From NCBI GenBank assembly GCA_003487805.1, contig DNNE01000026.1, positions 426 to 19,021 of the forward strand: a stretch of DNA of 18,596 nt. Reading direction: 5' to 3'. A program made the translations under genes and the position numbers. The stretch's first letter is position 1. Each line of letters starts with the position of its first letter. This stretch comes from Blastocatellia bacterium (GTDB lineage Bacteria; Acidobacteriota; Blastocatellia; Pyrinomonadales; Pyrinomonadaceae). This document shows positions 7,318-13,678 of this stretch, piece after piece. The notes under the pieces were generated by a model. That model was given only the letters and a program-made list of their open reading frames with translations, did not search any database and was not told where the DNA came from.

Positions 7318-8049
7318 TTAGCTCGCCTCGTTTCCTTCCAAGCATGGACGAATTTCTGTTTTGTCCGGGCCTCTAGCGATGGAGTAGAAAGCAAAGTACG
7401 TAAACCAGTCTTGATTGAATACGTCTCGGTATGTAATTCGCCCCCAAACATAAAAGTTAACTTTTCGGGAATAGTACAGTCTCACTTGTTCAGGAGCTGG
7501 CATAGGGCGATTGTAAACAGTTTCCGGATAGTGAATGTGGGGCGGCAGCAGGCCGATGCGCAGTTGTCGAAGTTGGGGAAAGTCGCCTTTTGTGGGTTCT
7601 GTCTCACGAAACCCGAAAGAGTACGAGACTTCCAAATCGTTCGCTGGACTGTTACCGGAATTTTCAATGAGCAAAGTAAAGTCGAAGGAATCATCAGAGG
7701 CAATTACCTCTCGAATCTTGGCGTAGCAATACGCGCGTTGTGCGTAGATTGTATTTTGTCGAGTCGCTTCAATCTGGGCGTTTAAAGCAATGGCTTGTCG
7801 GTGGTAGATAATCACTTGGGCTACGACCACGATAGCGGCAAACAAACTAAAAAATGCCTGAGCCCCAAACGTAATGCTGACCGAATGTTCGTTGACGTAA
7901 TAGTGAGCGACGAAGACAATCAGACTACCGAAGGCGATAAAAGAGATGCTCGCAACGCCAAACCAAGTGATCGGGGCGATGCCTTGCCACTCTTGCTTTT
8001 GCTTCTCGCCTTCTTGTTTGCCGCTGTCGGGACTCTCAACTTGTTTCAT
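7318..8049 (-). CDS. Two-helix membrane protein, function unknown
   Basis: The 243-residue protein begins with a charged, Lys/Gln-rich stretch, then two membrane helices at about 27-50 and 62-82 (ITWFGVASISFIAFGSLIVF and FFSLFAAIVVVAQVII). A C-terminal domain of about 150 residues has beta-rich segments such as FTLLIENSGNSPANDLEV and YVWGRITYRDVFNQDWFTYF. This layout (two helices, then a domain with a NxGxxPA turn and a YxDxF strand) is widespread in unnamed bacterial proteins. I do not assign a function. The gene is the only passenger between the inverted repeats at 7257 and 8141. GC is lower than in the RNase gene next to it. Confidence 0.7.
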   Translation of the reverse strand: MKQVESPDSGKQEGEKQKQEWQGIAPITWFGVASISFIAFGSLIVFVAHYYVNEHSVSITFGAQAFFSLFAAIVVVAQVIIYHRQAIALNAQIEATRQNTIYAQRAYCYAKIREVIASDDSFDFTLLIENSGNSPANDLEVSYSFGFRETEPTKGDFPQLRQLRIGLLPPHIHYPETVYNRPMPAPEQVRLYYSRKVNFYVWGRITYRDVFNQDWFTYFAFYSIARGPDKTEIRPCLEGNEAS

Positions 8050-8116
8050 GGCATAGACCGGTTAGCCGGCCGAAATTGTAATACAAAGGGTATTGACCAC
8101 AGCTCAGACTTTGAAT

Positions 8117-8141
8117 CAGCGGATTTCAAATGTACCACTAC
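8117..8141. repeat. Right inverted repeat of an 885 bp unit
   Basis: This is the inward-facing partner of 7257-7283, with AAATGTACCACTAC identical in reverse complement over 14 bases. I see no obvious target-site duplication in the bases outside the two copies. Confidence 0.6.
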
Positions 8142-8158
8142 GGGGCATGGTAGGTAAC

Positions 8159-8188
8159 TTGTGATAGCGATGGTCTCGCTGGTATACT
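8159..8188 (+). promoter_or_regulatory. rng: Candidate sigma-70 promoter upstream of the RNase gene
   Basis: TTGTGA (8159-8164) and TATACT (8183-8188) are separated by 18 bases. Transcription would start near 8195. The next + strand gene is the RNase at 8638, giving a leader of about 440 bases unless the structure at 8191-8275 ends the transcript first. Confidence 0.45.
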
Positions 8189-8190
8189 GC

Positions 8191-8275
8191 CTTCGCTCGC
8201 CTCGTTGGGCAATCGGCCCAACTGAACGCTTCGCAACTTTCAATTCAGGCTGTGAATAGGTGAGCGAAGATTTTT
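8191..8275 (+). ncRNA. Terminator-like or attenuator-like folded element
   Basis: CTTCGCTCGCCT (8191-8202) pairs with AGGTGAGCGAAG (8258-8269) over 12 base pairs with one G-T. The enclosed loop has a second perfect hairpin, GTTGGGC/GCCCAAC (8204-8222). ATTTTT follows at 8270-8275. A second CTTCGC at 8229-8234 can compete for the same 3' arm. With the promoter just upstream this could be a short structured RNA, or an attenuator in the RNase leader. It matches no RNA family I recognise. Confidence 0.35.
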
Positions 8276-8637
8276 GAAGCCGGCAGATCGCCGGCATTAC
8301 AGGAACCGCAACCAGGTTTCAGAGCGCGTTTAAGTTAGAACGCCCCGCTCCCTGGCGATGTCCAAGCGACAGTCACGCGGTCAATGGAGTTCCTTTTTGA
8401 ATCAGGCTTGTATCCATCTGTTCTTACAGATGGTTTCCAAAAATCACGCGGGTGATCTCGATCTGTTTGATCGAGGCCGAACGCGTCGCCACTCGCTTTC
8501 GCTGGTGGCATCCGCAAATCAACTGCCGTCACATTCTGCCGGCAACTTCCAACAACAGAGTGAGCAAAAATCGCGAGCAGAGATGTTCGCGAACCGCACG
8601 CTGATGTGTGCGCTCCGAATCAACAGAAAGAATATCA
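8276..8637 (+). promoter_or_regulatory. rng: Hairpin-rich 5' leader of the RNase E/G gene
   Basis: No gene is supported in this 362-base stretch. It carries a run of stem-loops: CCATCTG/CAGATGG (8414-8433), CTCGATC/GATCGAG (8457-8475), GCCACT/GGTGGC (8488-8509), TCGCGAGCA/TGTTCGCGA with a GAGA tetraloop (8571-8592) and CGCACGC/GTGTGCG with a TGAT loop (8595-8612). E. coli rne has a long structured leader through which RNase E limits its own mRNA; a similar role here is inference. GCCGGCAGATCGCCGGC at 8279-8295 is a further small palindrome. Confidence 0.45.
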
Positions 8638-11271
8638 ATGTCAAGAGAGTTAATTGTTAGTGTAAATGGTCGCGAAAAGAAAATCGCGATCGTGGAAAAT
8701 GAAAGAGTCACTGAGTTCTACATTGAACGCGGTGAACAAAACCAGGGCATCGTCGGCAATATTTACAAAGGCCGCGTGATGCGCGTCTTGCCGGGAATGC
8801 AATCGGCGTTTGTCGATATCGGATTGGATCGCGACGCGTTCCTGTACGTTACGGATTTCTTTGACGAAGAAGCCGAGTTCGAACGCATCGTCGTCGATAA
8901 ATCCAAGAAGGGCGATGCGGAAGGCGCCGCGCGCGCGGCCGCCGAACACATCGAAATCGGCCGCGTACAACGCGAGCAACAGGTTGAATCTACCCAGGAG
9001 CGAGCCGAGCCCCTCCGTGAAGCCGAGCCTGAGGCAATCGTCGCCGAAGAGAAATCCGATGAAGCTGCCGAAGAAAGCGGCCCGCGACGTCGTGGACGGC
9101 GGGGTGGACGCGGTCGTGGCCGGGCGACGAAAACCGCACCCGCAGACACCGAAGAGCGCAGCATCATCCCGACGCAAGCTGAGCCGATCGATACTCCGTT
9201 CGTGGTCGGTGGAGTGTCGTTCGAACGCATCAGCGACGACGAAGAGCGCGCCATGAATGGAGAGATGTTCAAGGACGCACGTTTACAGGAACGGATCACG
9301 GACGCGGTTCACGCGGTCGAATTCGATCTTGAAGATGTACCGAGCGCGCCGGTTGGCTCGTTGTTGTCCGAGGGACTAGGTGAGGCTGGAGACTTTCAGC
9401 GGATAGCCGACGATGAAGAAATGGCGCCGCCGGCGGCGCGCCGCACTCCGCAAATCGAAGCTGCTCACGTGGACCACTTCGTCGACGAAGTTGCTGATGA
9501 AAACTCACGCAGTGTTTCGTTCCAGCGAGTAAGCGATGATGAGCAAGGGCAAGCGCAGGAAGAGCCAGCCAGGGAATTACCTTTGCCGGCTCCTCCAAAG
9601 AAAGAGACGGCTGCCGAGCGTCGCCGTAAGAAAACGGGCGTGATTGGCCGTCTGTTCAAATCGAAAAAAGCCGAGGACGATGAAAACGCAGGCGACAGCG
9701 AGCTGTCACCTGAAAAAACTTCAGAGGCGCTGCCCGATTCAGAAGCGAGCATTACTACCGGCCGTCCGCACGAAGAATTAGCGACGCGTCGCGGTGGCCG
9801 CCGTCGCCGCCGCCCTTCGCAGAAACCGCTGGGCCCAGGCGAGACTAATGGATCGAACGGTGTGGACGAGCACGCAGAGGAAGAACATTCAGACGAACCG
9901 GTTGAAGCCCAGGCGCCTGAGGCCGTTGAAGAGCCGGTTATGGTTTCGGAAGAATCTTCTGAACCCGAAGAGTCGAATGACGCTGCGCCAGGTCAGCGGC
10001 GCCCGCCAGCTCGTGGTCGTGGTCGCAGGCCGACCCGGCATGATCGTGTGCAGCCGACGATAACGGACTTGCTGCGCGAGGGCCAGGAGATCCTGGTTCA
10101 GATCGCCAAAGAGCCGATCGCCAAAAAGGGCGCGCGCATTACCTCACACATTGCACTGCCCGGCCGGTTTCTGGTCTACATGCCGACGGTCGAGCATCTC
10201 GGTGTGTCGCGTAAGATCGAGTCAGATTCTGAACGCGCCCGCCTGCGCAAGCTAATTCAGAAAATTCATGCGGACGAAAAATCTCCTTCGGGCGGTTTCA
10301 TTGTTCGCACCGCGGGCACCGGAGCCAGTGAAGCGGATCTGCGCGCCGACGCGCAGTACCTGCTGCGCACCTGGACGGACATGCGCAAGAACGCGGAAAA
10401 GGCGAAAGCGCCGGCACTCGTGCATCGAGATCTCGATCTGGTCCAGAGAATCCTGCGCGATCAGTTGTCGGAAGATTTCACCGCCATTCGCATCGATTCG
10501 GAAGACGAATATCAACGCGTCGTCGAGTTCGTGAACCGCATGCAGCCGCGCATGGTCAAAAAGGTGAAGCTCTATACGCGCGACGCCCCGATTCTGGAAG
10601 CTTACGGCGTGCAAGCTGAAATCGATAAAGCGATCAAGCCACGCGTCTGGCTCAGATCCGGCGGTTATCTCGTCATCAATCAAACAGAAGCGCTCGTGTC
10701 TATAGACGTTAACACCGGAAAATTCGTGGGCCGTGGCGCGACGCGTTTGGAAGACACGATCACGCGCACTAACATGGAAGCCGTGGAAGAAATCGCCCGG
10801 CAGATTCGCCTGCGCGATCTGGGCGGCATCATCGTGCTGGATTTGATCGACATGGAAGAACGTCGTAATCGTCAGCGGGTGATGGGAGCGTTGCAAGACG
10901 CTTTGCGCCACGACAAGTCACCGACAAAGGTGCTTTCATTCAATGACTTTGGATTGGTGATCATGACGCGCAAGCGCGTGAAGCAGTCGCTCGAACGCAC
11001 ATTGTGCACGCCATGCCAGTATTGTCAGGGCGCCGGTCTGGTGAAATCACCACAGACAATCTGTTATGAGATCCTGGAGCAGTCGCGTCGCCTGGCCCGT
11101 GAGGGCGAAGGTTCGCGGCAGGCAATGCTGCGGATAAATCCGGAAGTAGCAAAAGCCTTGCGTGGACCAGAGCGGGACGTGCTTAACGAGATCGAAGATT
11201 ATCTCGGTTCGCTGGACATCAACAGCGATCCATTGATCTTTCAAGAGCAATTTGATTTTGCGTTTGTGTAA
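8638..11271 (+). CDS. rng: Rne/Rng family ribonuclease with split S1 domain
   Basis: This 877-residue endoribonuclease should cut single-stranded RNA in mRNA decay and rRNA/tRNA maturation in the cytoplasm. The S1 domain begins at residue 1 (IVGNIYKGRV, DRDAFLYVTDFF near 65-76), is broken by about 380 charged residues, and resumes at about 475 with LLREGQEILVQIAKEPI. Catalytic metal-binding aspartates are D690 (SIDVNTG) and D738 (LDLIDM). The zinc-link cysteines are in CTPCQYC at 790-796. The C-terminus ends QEQFDFAFV like RNase G, with no scaffold tail. The insert has Arg/Gly-rich patches and three copies of an F-[EQ]-R-[IV]-[SA]-D-D-E motif. I start at the ATG at 8638 (MSRELIVSVNGREKK), not the GTG at 8608, because family members start this way. 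Confidence 0.95.
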   Translation: MSRELIVSVNGREKKIAIVENERVTEFYIERGEQNQGIVGNIYKGRVMRVLPGMQSAFVDIGLDRDAFLYVTDFFDEEAEFERIVVDKSKKGDAEGAARAAAEHIEIGRVQREQQVESTQERAEPLREAEPEAIVAEEKSDEAAEESGPRRRGRRGGRGRGRATKTAPADTEERSIIPTQAEPIDTPFVVGGVSFERISDDEERAMNGEMFKDARLQERITDAVHAVEFDLEDVPSAPVGSLLSEGLGEAGDFQRIADDEEMAPPAARRTPQIEAAHVDHFVDEVADENSRSVSFQRVSDDEQGQAQEEPARELPLPAPPKKETAAERRRKKTGVIGRLFKSKKAEDDENAGDSELSPEKTSEALPDSEASITTGRPHEELATRRGGRRRRRPSQKPLGPGETNGSNGVDEHAEEEHSDEPVEAQAPEAVEEPVMVSEESSEPEESNDAAPGQRRPPARGRGRRPTRHDRVQPTITDLLREGQEILVQIAKEPIAKKGARITSHIALPGRFLVYMPTVEHLGVSRKIESDSERARLRKLIQKIHADEKSPSGGFIVRTAGTGASEADLRADAQYLLRTWTDMRKNAEKAKAPALVHRDLDLVQRILRDQLSEDFTAIRIDSEDEYQRVVEFVNRMQPRMVKKVKLYTRDAPILEAYGVQAEIDKAIKPRVWLRSGGYLVINQTEALVSIDVNTGKFVGRGATRLEDTITRTNMEAVEEIARQIRLRDLGGIIVLDLIDMEERRNRQRVMGALQDALRHDKSPTKVLSFNDFGLVIMTRKRVKQSLERTLCTPCQYCQGAGLVKSPQTICYEILEQSRRLAREGEGSRQAMLRINPEVAKALRGPERDVLNEIEDYLGSLDINSDPLIFQEQFDFAFV

Positions 11272-11275
11272 ATCT

Positions 11276-11374
11276 TAACCACGGAGGACACAGAGGGCAC
11301 AGAGGGATTTTCAAAATTAATGAAAGGCTTCTTGCTTTGACCCTTGTGATCTTCTCTGTGACCTCTGTGGTTTA
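11276..11374. repeat. Inverted repeat CCACGGAGG...CCTCTGTGG
   Basis: TTAACCACGGAGGACACAGA at the left faces GACCTCTGTGGTTTA at the right, with GCACAGAGGG and CTTCTCTGTG inside also pairing. This is a sequence style often seen dispersed in environmental genomes. It begins five bases after the RNase stop and lies before the fluoride riboswitch, so it may separate the two transcripts. Confidence 0.7.
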
Positions 11375-11385
11375 ATATTTTCAAC

Positions 11386-11433
11386 GGGCGATGGAGTCCG
11401 CCATTAACCGCCTGCCGGGCTGATGACTCCTAC
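11386..11433 (+). promoter_or_regulatory. Fluoride riboswitch (crcB RNA motif)
   Basis: The sequence fits the crcB RNA consensus: GGGCGATGG at the 5' end, CCGCCATTAACCG in the middle and GGCTGATGACTCCTACC at the 3' end. GGCG (11387-11390) can pair with CGCC (11399-11402), and GGAGTC (11393-11398) with GACTCC (11425-11430), as in the ligand-bound fold. The class senses fluoride and turns on fluoride export. The gene downstream is crcB, which fits. The 3' strand can also pair with the crcB ribosome binding site at 11526-11536, giving a translational off state. Confidence 0.92.
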
Positions 11434-11448
11434 CACAACTCTGGGTTT

Positions 11449-11519
11449 GACTGGAGCGCAAGCGTCCTCGCTTGCAATCGCCGCTCGGGGCAGCAACCGG
11501 GGACGGTTGCGCTCCAGTC
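11449..11519. repeat. Palindromic repeat GACTGGAGCGCAA...TTGCGCTCCAGTC
   Basis: Arms of 13 bases, GACTGGAGCGCAA (11449-11461) and TTGCGCTCCAGTC (11507-11519), pair perfectly around a 45-base centre that itself contains GCAAGCG/CGCTTGC. It lies inside the fluoride riboswitch control region, between the aptamer and the crcB ribosome binding site. It looks like an inserted dispersed repeat. Confidence 0.8.
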
Positions 11520-11525
11520 CGGATA

Positions 11526-11536
11526 AGGAGTCATCA
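11526..11536 (+). promoter_or_regulatory. crcB ribosome binding site / riboswitch expression platform
   Basis: AGGAGTCATCA contains the Shine-Dalgarno AGGAG, eight bases before the GTG start. It is the exact reverse complement of TGATGACTCCT in the aptamer (11421-11431). Pairing would hide the ribosome binding site when fluoride is absent; the bound aptamer uses the same strand for its own helix and would free it. Confidence 0.7.
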
Positions 11537-11538
11537 AC

Positions 11539-11922
11539 GTGGCCAAATTGTTTCTGGCAGGCATTGGCGGTTTCATCGGCTCAGTCCTGCGTTATTCGGT
11601 GAGCGGGTTCGTCCAAAATCTAAGCCGCAGCATCGACTTTCCCTACGGCACTTTAGCCGTCAATCTGATGGGCTGTTTGGCCATCGGCTTTCTTTCACAA
11701 CTAGCTGAGACGCGCGGTTTCTTTACGGCCGAAACGCGCACCCTGGTTTTCATCGGCGTGCTTGGCGGCTTCACGACGTTCTCGGCTTTCAGCAACGAAA
11801 CGATAAATCTTTGGCGCGAAGGCGAAACTCTGCTCGCCGGAATCAATGTCGCGGCCCATCTGGTCCTGTGTCTCGGAGCAGTCTGGATAAGCCGTGCCGT
11901 GGCCTTTCAAATTTGGAAGTGA
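11539..11922 (+). CDS. crcB: Fluoride channel CrcB/Fluc
   Basis: The 127-residue membrane protein has four hydrophobic helices and the Fluc signatures GGFIGSVLRY near 10-19, YGTLAVNLMGCLAIGF near 36-51, and GVLGGFTTFSAFSNE near 73-87. The family forms dual-topology dimers that let fluoride leave the cell and protect enzymes such as enolase and pyrophosphatase. The start is a GTG with a strong AAGGAG eight bases upstream, and the fluoride riboswitch precedes it. It is followed 51 bases later by a DUF190 gene, a frequent partner of crcB. Confidence 0.97.
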   Translation: MAKLFLAGIGGFIGSVLRYSVSGFVQNLSRSIDFPYGTLAVNLMGCLAIGFLSQLAETRGFFTAETRTLVFIGVLGGFTTFSAFSNETINLWREGETLLAGINVAAHLVLCLGAVWISRAVAFQIWK

Positions 11923-11924
11923 TG

Positions 11925-11945
11925 TAGCGCAAGTTGTTAACTTGC
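11925..11945. repeat. Short hairpin TAGCGCAAGTT-GTT-AACTTGC
   Basis: GCAAGTT (11929-11935) and AACTTGC (11939-11945) form a perfect seven-base-pair stem with a three-base loop, followed by AAATTGTTTTTG. It looks like a weak intrinsic terminator between crcB and the DUF190 gene, or a small dispersed repeat. It could lower expression of the downstream gene. Confidence 0.45.
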
Positions 11946-11973
11946 AAATTGTTTTTGAAGAGGATTACCTGCG

Positions 11974-12321
11974 ATGATGTTACCCGAAGAAGGTTACCTG
12001 CTCCGCATTTTTATTGGTGAAAGCGATCGTCACAACGGCAAGCTCTTGCACGAATGGATCGTAATGAAAGCGCGCGAGGAAGGTCTGGCCGGAGCGACCG
12101 TGATGCGAGGCATGCTGGGGTTCGGCGCGCACAGCCGCTTGCACACATTCAAGATCGAGCGTCTGTCGCAGGACTTGCCGATCATCGTTGAGATCGTAGA
12201 CACGCGCGAAAAACTCGAAAAGTTTCTGGCGCTGATCGATCACGAAATTGAAGAAGGCATGGCGACGCTGGAGGAAGTTAAGATTCATTTCTATCGGAGT
12301 GGTCAGAAACCCGACCGTTAG
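11974..12321 (+). CDS. DUF190 family protein
   Basis: The 115-residue protein matches DUF190: GYLLRIFIGESDRHNGKLLH at the N-terminus, AREEGLAGATVMRGMLGFG, then LPIIVEIVDTREKLEKFL. The family has a PII-like ferredoxin fold and is commonly encoded beside crcB, but its role in fluoride tolerance is not established. GAAGAGG lies ten bases before the ATG; a second ATG follows at once and either could be used. The last codons (QKPDR and the stop) are encoded by a GTCAGAA-type repeat half at 12302-12328, so the original C-terminus may have been altered. Confidence 0.92.
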   Translation: MMLPEEGYLLRIFIGESDRHNGKLLHEWIVMKAREEGLAGATVMRGMLGFGAHSRLHTFKIERLSQDLPIIVEIVDTREKLEKFLALIDHEIEEGMATLEEVKIHFYRSGQKPDR

Positions 12322-12328
12322 GGAGGGT
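12302..12328. repeat. Half-copy of GTCAGAA-type repeat overlapping a gene end
   Basis: GTCAGAAACCCGACCGTTAG followed by GGAGGGT matches the left arm of the palindrome at 13611-13678 except at one internal base and the last base. No inverted partner arm follows. The TAG inside it is the stop codon of the DUF190 gene. Confidence 0.75.
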
Positions 12329-12380
12329 GCAGGTTATTCCATCCGCCTGAGCAGATGTATCAAAGGAATGAAGCTGGTTT

Positions 12381-12899
12381 ATGAAGATCATAAAACGAAT
12401 TTCGCTACTTGCAGTTCTGGTCATTTCTTTCGTGACTGCGACTCAAGCACAAAACACTTCGCCTGAAGTCTTGCTAATTGTCGGCGGTGAAGTCGCGACG
12501 CCGTTGAAGTTGACGCGCGCTGACCTGGATAAGTTCACGCACCATACCGTGCGCGCTAAGGATCACGACGGCAAGGACTACAACTACGACGGCGTTGCGA
12601 TTATCGACATTCTGCAAAAGGCGGGCGTGAAGTTCGGCGATGCGCTGCGCGGAAAGGCACTGGCAACTTACTTGCTCGTCGAGGCTACGGACGGTTATCA
12701 AGCCGTTTATTCGTTGCCGGAACTGGATTCATCAATCAACGATCACCTGATCCTTCTGGCCGATCGACAGGACGGCGCGGTTTTCGATCCGAAGGTTGGC
12801 CCATTAAAAATCATTGTGCCGGGAGATAAGACTCACGCGCGCTGGGTGCGCCAGGTGAAGTTACTGACAGTTGTGCGCGCTCCGGCGGCGGTTCATTGA
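12381..12899 (+). CDS. Exported molybdopterin-domain (SUOX-like) protein
   Basis: The 172-residue protein has a signal peptide ending near TATQAQ (about residue 24). The rest looks like the short form of the oxidoreductase molybdopterin-binding domain: LKLTRADLDKF, YDGVAIIDILQKAGV, YLLVEATDGYQAVYSLPEL, then GPLKIIVPGDKTHARWVRQV. Full sulfite-oxidase-type enzymes bind molybdenum through a cysteine; this protein contains no cysteine at all, so a redox role is doubtful and ligand binding is more likely. AAAGGA at 12362-12367 is 13 bases from the ATG. The in-frame alternatives upstream would lose the signal peptide. Confidence 0.8.
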   Translation: MKIIKRISLLAVLVISFVTATQAQNTSPEVLLIVGGEVATPLKLTRADLDKFTHHTVRAKDHDGKDYNYDGVAIIDILQKAGVKFGDALRGKALATYLLVEATDGYQAVYSLPELDSSINDHLILLADRQDGAVFDPKVGPLKIIVPGDKTHARWVRQVKLLTVVRAPAAVH

Positions 12900-12932
12900 G
12901 CGATGAGCGCTTACCGATCGCGCATGCGGTTT

Positions 12933-13092
12933 CGCTCCGTTAGGAGCGAGATATTTATAGAACCCAGAACAAAATAAACGAATCAGCTCCGGAGGAGCGA
13001 AATACAAGACGACCTGATATTACGCTCCTAACGGAGCTGCGTGACTCATATGTGGCGTGGTTCTATAAACATTGCGCACCTAACGGCGCGGA
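12933..13092. repeat. Cluster of short hairpin repeats (GGAGCG type)
   Basis: CGCTCC-GTTA-GGAGCG (12933-12948), GCTCC-GGA-GGAGC (12986-12998) and GCTCC-TAAC-GGAGC (13024-13037) are joined by linkers with ATATTTATAGAA and TTCTATAAACATT, and GCGC...GCGC closes the set near 13075-13090. The style matches 1908-2070. It occupies the gap between the convergent genes ending at 12899 and 13107. Confidence 0.75.
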
Positions 13093-13106
13093 GAACGGGG
13101 ACCGGC

Positions 13107-13607
13107 TTATCGTTCCACGGTGTACTTTTCACTCTTGAACGGTTTGAATCCTCGCTTCAAATAATTCGGGAGCGCTGCTGGATCGTCATCGGTGCACGTA
13201 TGCAGCCAGACGCGATTCGCGCCGTCAGCCCATGCTTGCTCAGTCGCGCAGGTTAGCAAATGCTTACCCAGACCACGCCCGATGAATTGCGGCATTAATC
13301 CGAAGTAAGCGATCTCGGTCGACCCATCATCACATTTCTTCAGTTCGAAATAGCCGGCCGTTTCACCATCATAGGTCATCAGCCACATCGAGACTTCGGG
13401 CTGCTGCAAGTACGCTGCGATCTGTTCATCGGTCCAGGGTAGACGGTCGGTCCAGTAATAATTCTTGCCGACTTCAGCGTACAGAAAGCGAAACAGTTCG
13501 GCTGAGCAGTCACGCGTTTGTTCGATCTTGATCAACGCGTCGTCGTTACGTGCGGGTCGCAAGAGGGACGGTGCGCGCATTTCGAGATAAGTGCGAGTGA
13601 TTTCCAT
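13107..13607 (-). CDS. GNAT family N-acetyltransferase
   Basis: The 166-residue protein has the GNAT fold: the acetyl-CoA pyrophosphate loop is QFIGRGLGKHLL near residues 105-116, preceded by the strand TEIAYFGLMP and followed by GANRVWLHTCTDDDPAALPNYLKRGFK. The substrate cannot be read from sequence. It follows xerD on the same strand. A palindromic repeat (13611-13678) sits three bases before its ATG, and no Shine-Dalgarno site is visible there. An in-frame ATG further in (MRAPS, residue 11) is a possible start. Confidence 0.9.
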   Translation of the reverse strand: MEITRTYLEMRAPSLLRPARNDDALIKIEQTRDCSAELFRFLYAEVGKNYYWTDRLPWTDEQIAAYLQQPEVSMWLMTYDGETAGYFELKKCDDGSTEIAYFGLMPQFIGRGLGKHLLTCATEQAWADGANRVWLHTCTDDDPAALPNYLKRGFKPFKSEKYTVER

Positions 13608-13610
13608 TGT

Positions 13611-13678
13611 GTCAGAAGCCCGACCGTTAGGGAGGGCTACTTTGCAAACTAGCCCTTGCTCACGCGCGGGCTTCTGAC
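13611..13678. repeat. GTCAGAA-type palindromic repeat, complete
   Basis: GTCAGAAGCCCG (13611-13622) and CGGGCTTCTGAC (13667-13678) are perfect 12-base arms; GGGCT/AGCCC pair further in, and the parts between differ (ACCGTTAGGGA against CGCGTGAGCAA). It spans the gap between xerD and the acetyltransferase gene and contains the last nine codons and stop of xerD. Confidence 0.85.

Noticed and set aside
7303..7785. Plus-strand ORF of 160 codons opposite the membrane protein gene
   Set aside because: It has no domain pattern, while the minus strand gives two clear membrane helices and a plausible domain.
8046..8297. Minus-strand ORF of 83 codons upstream of the membrane protein, and a possible tRNA there
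   Set aside because: The ORF has no domain pattern and overlaps the promoter and folded element; no tRNA-like set of arms could be drawn on either strand.
8608..8637. In-frame GTG start that would add ten residues to the RNase
   Set aside because: The added residues lie in the hairpin-rich leader and the family starts directly with the MSRELIVSVNG-like strand at 8638.
8763..9299. Long minus-strand ORF inside the RNase gene (178 codons)
   Set aside because: It mirrors the low-complexity insert, gives Ser/Arg-rich protein with no recognisable domain, and the forward frame is clearly coding.
11472..11708. Plus-strand ORF covering the second half of the crcB leader
   Set aside because: It reads through the palindromic repeat and is out of frame with crcB, which has the full Fluc motif set.
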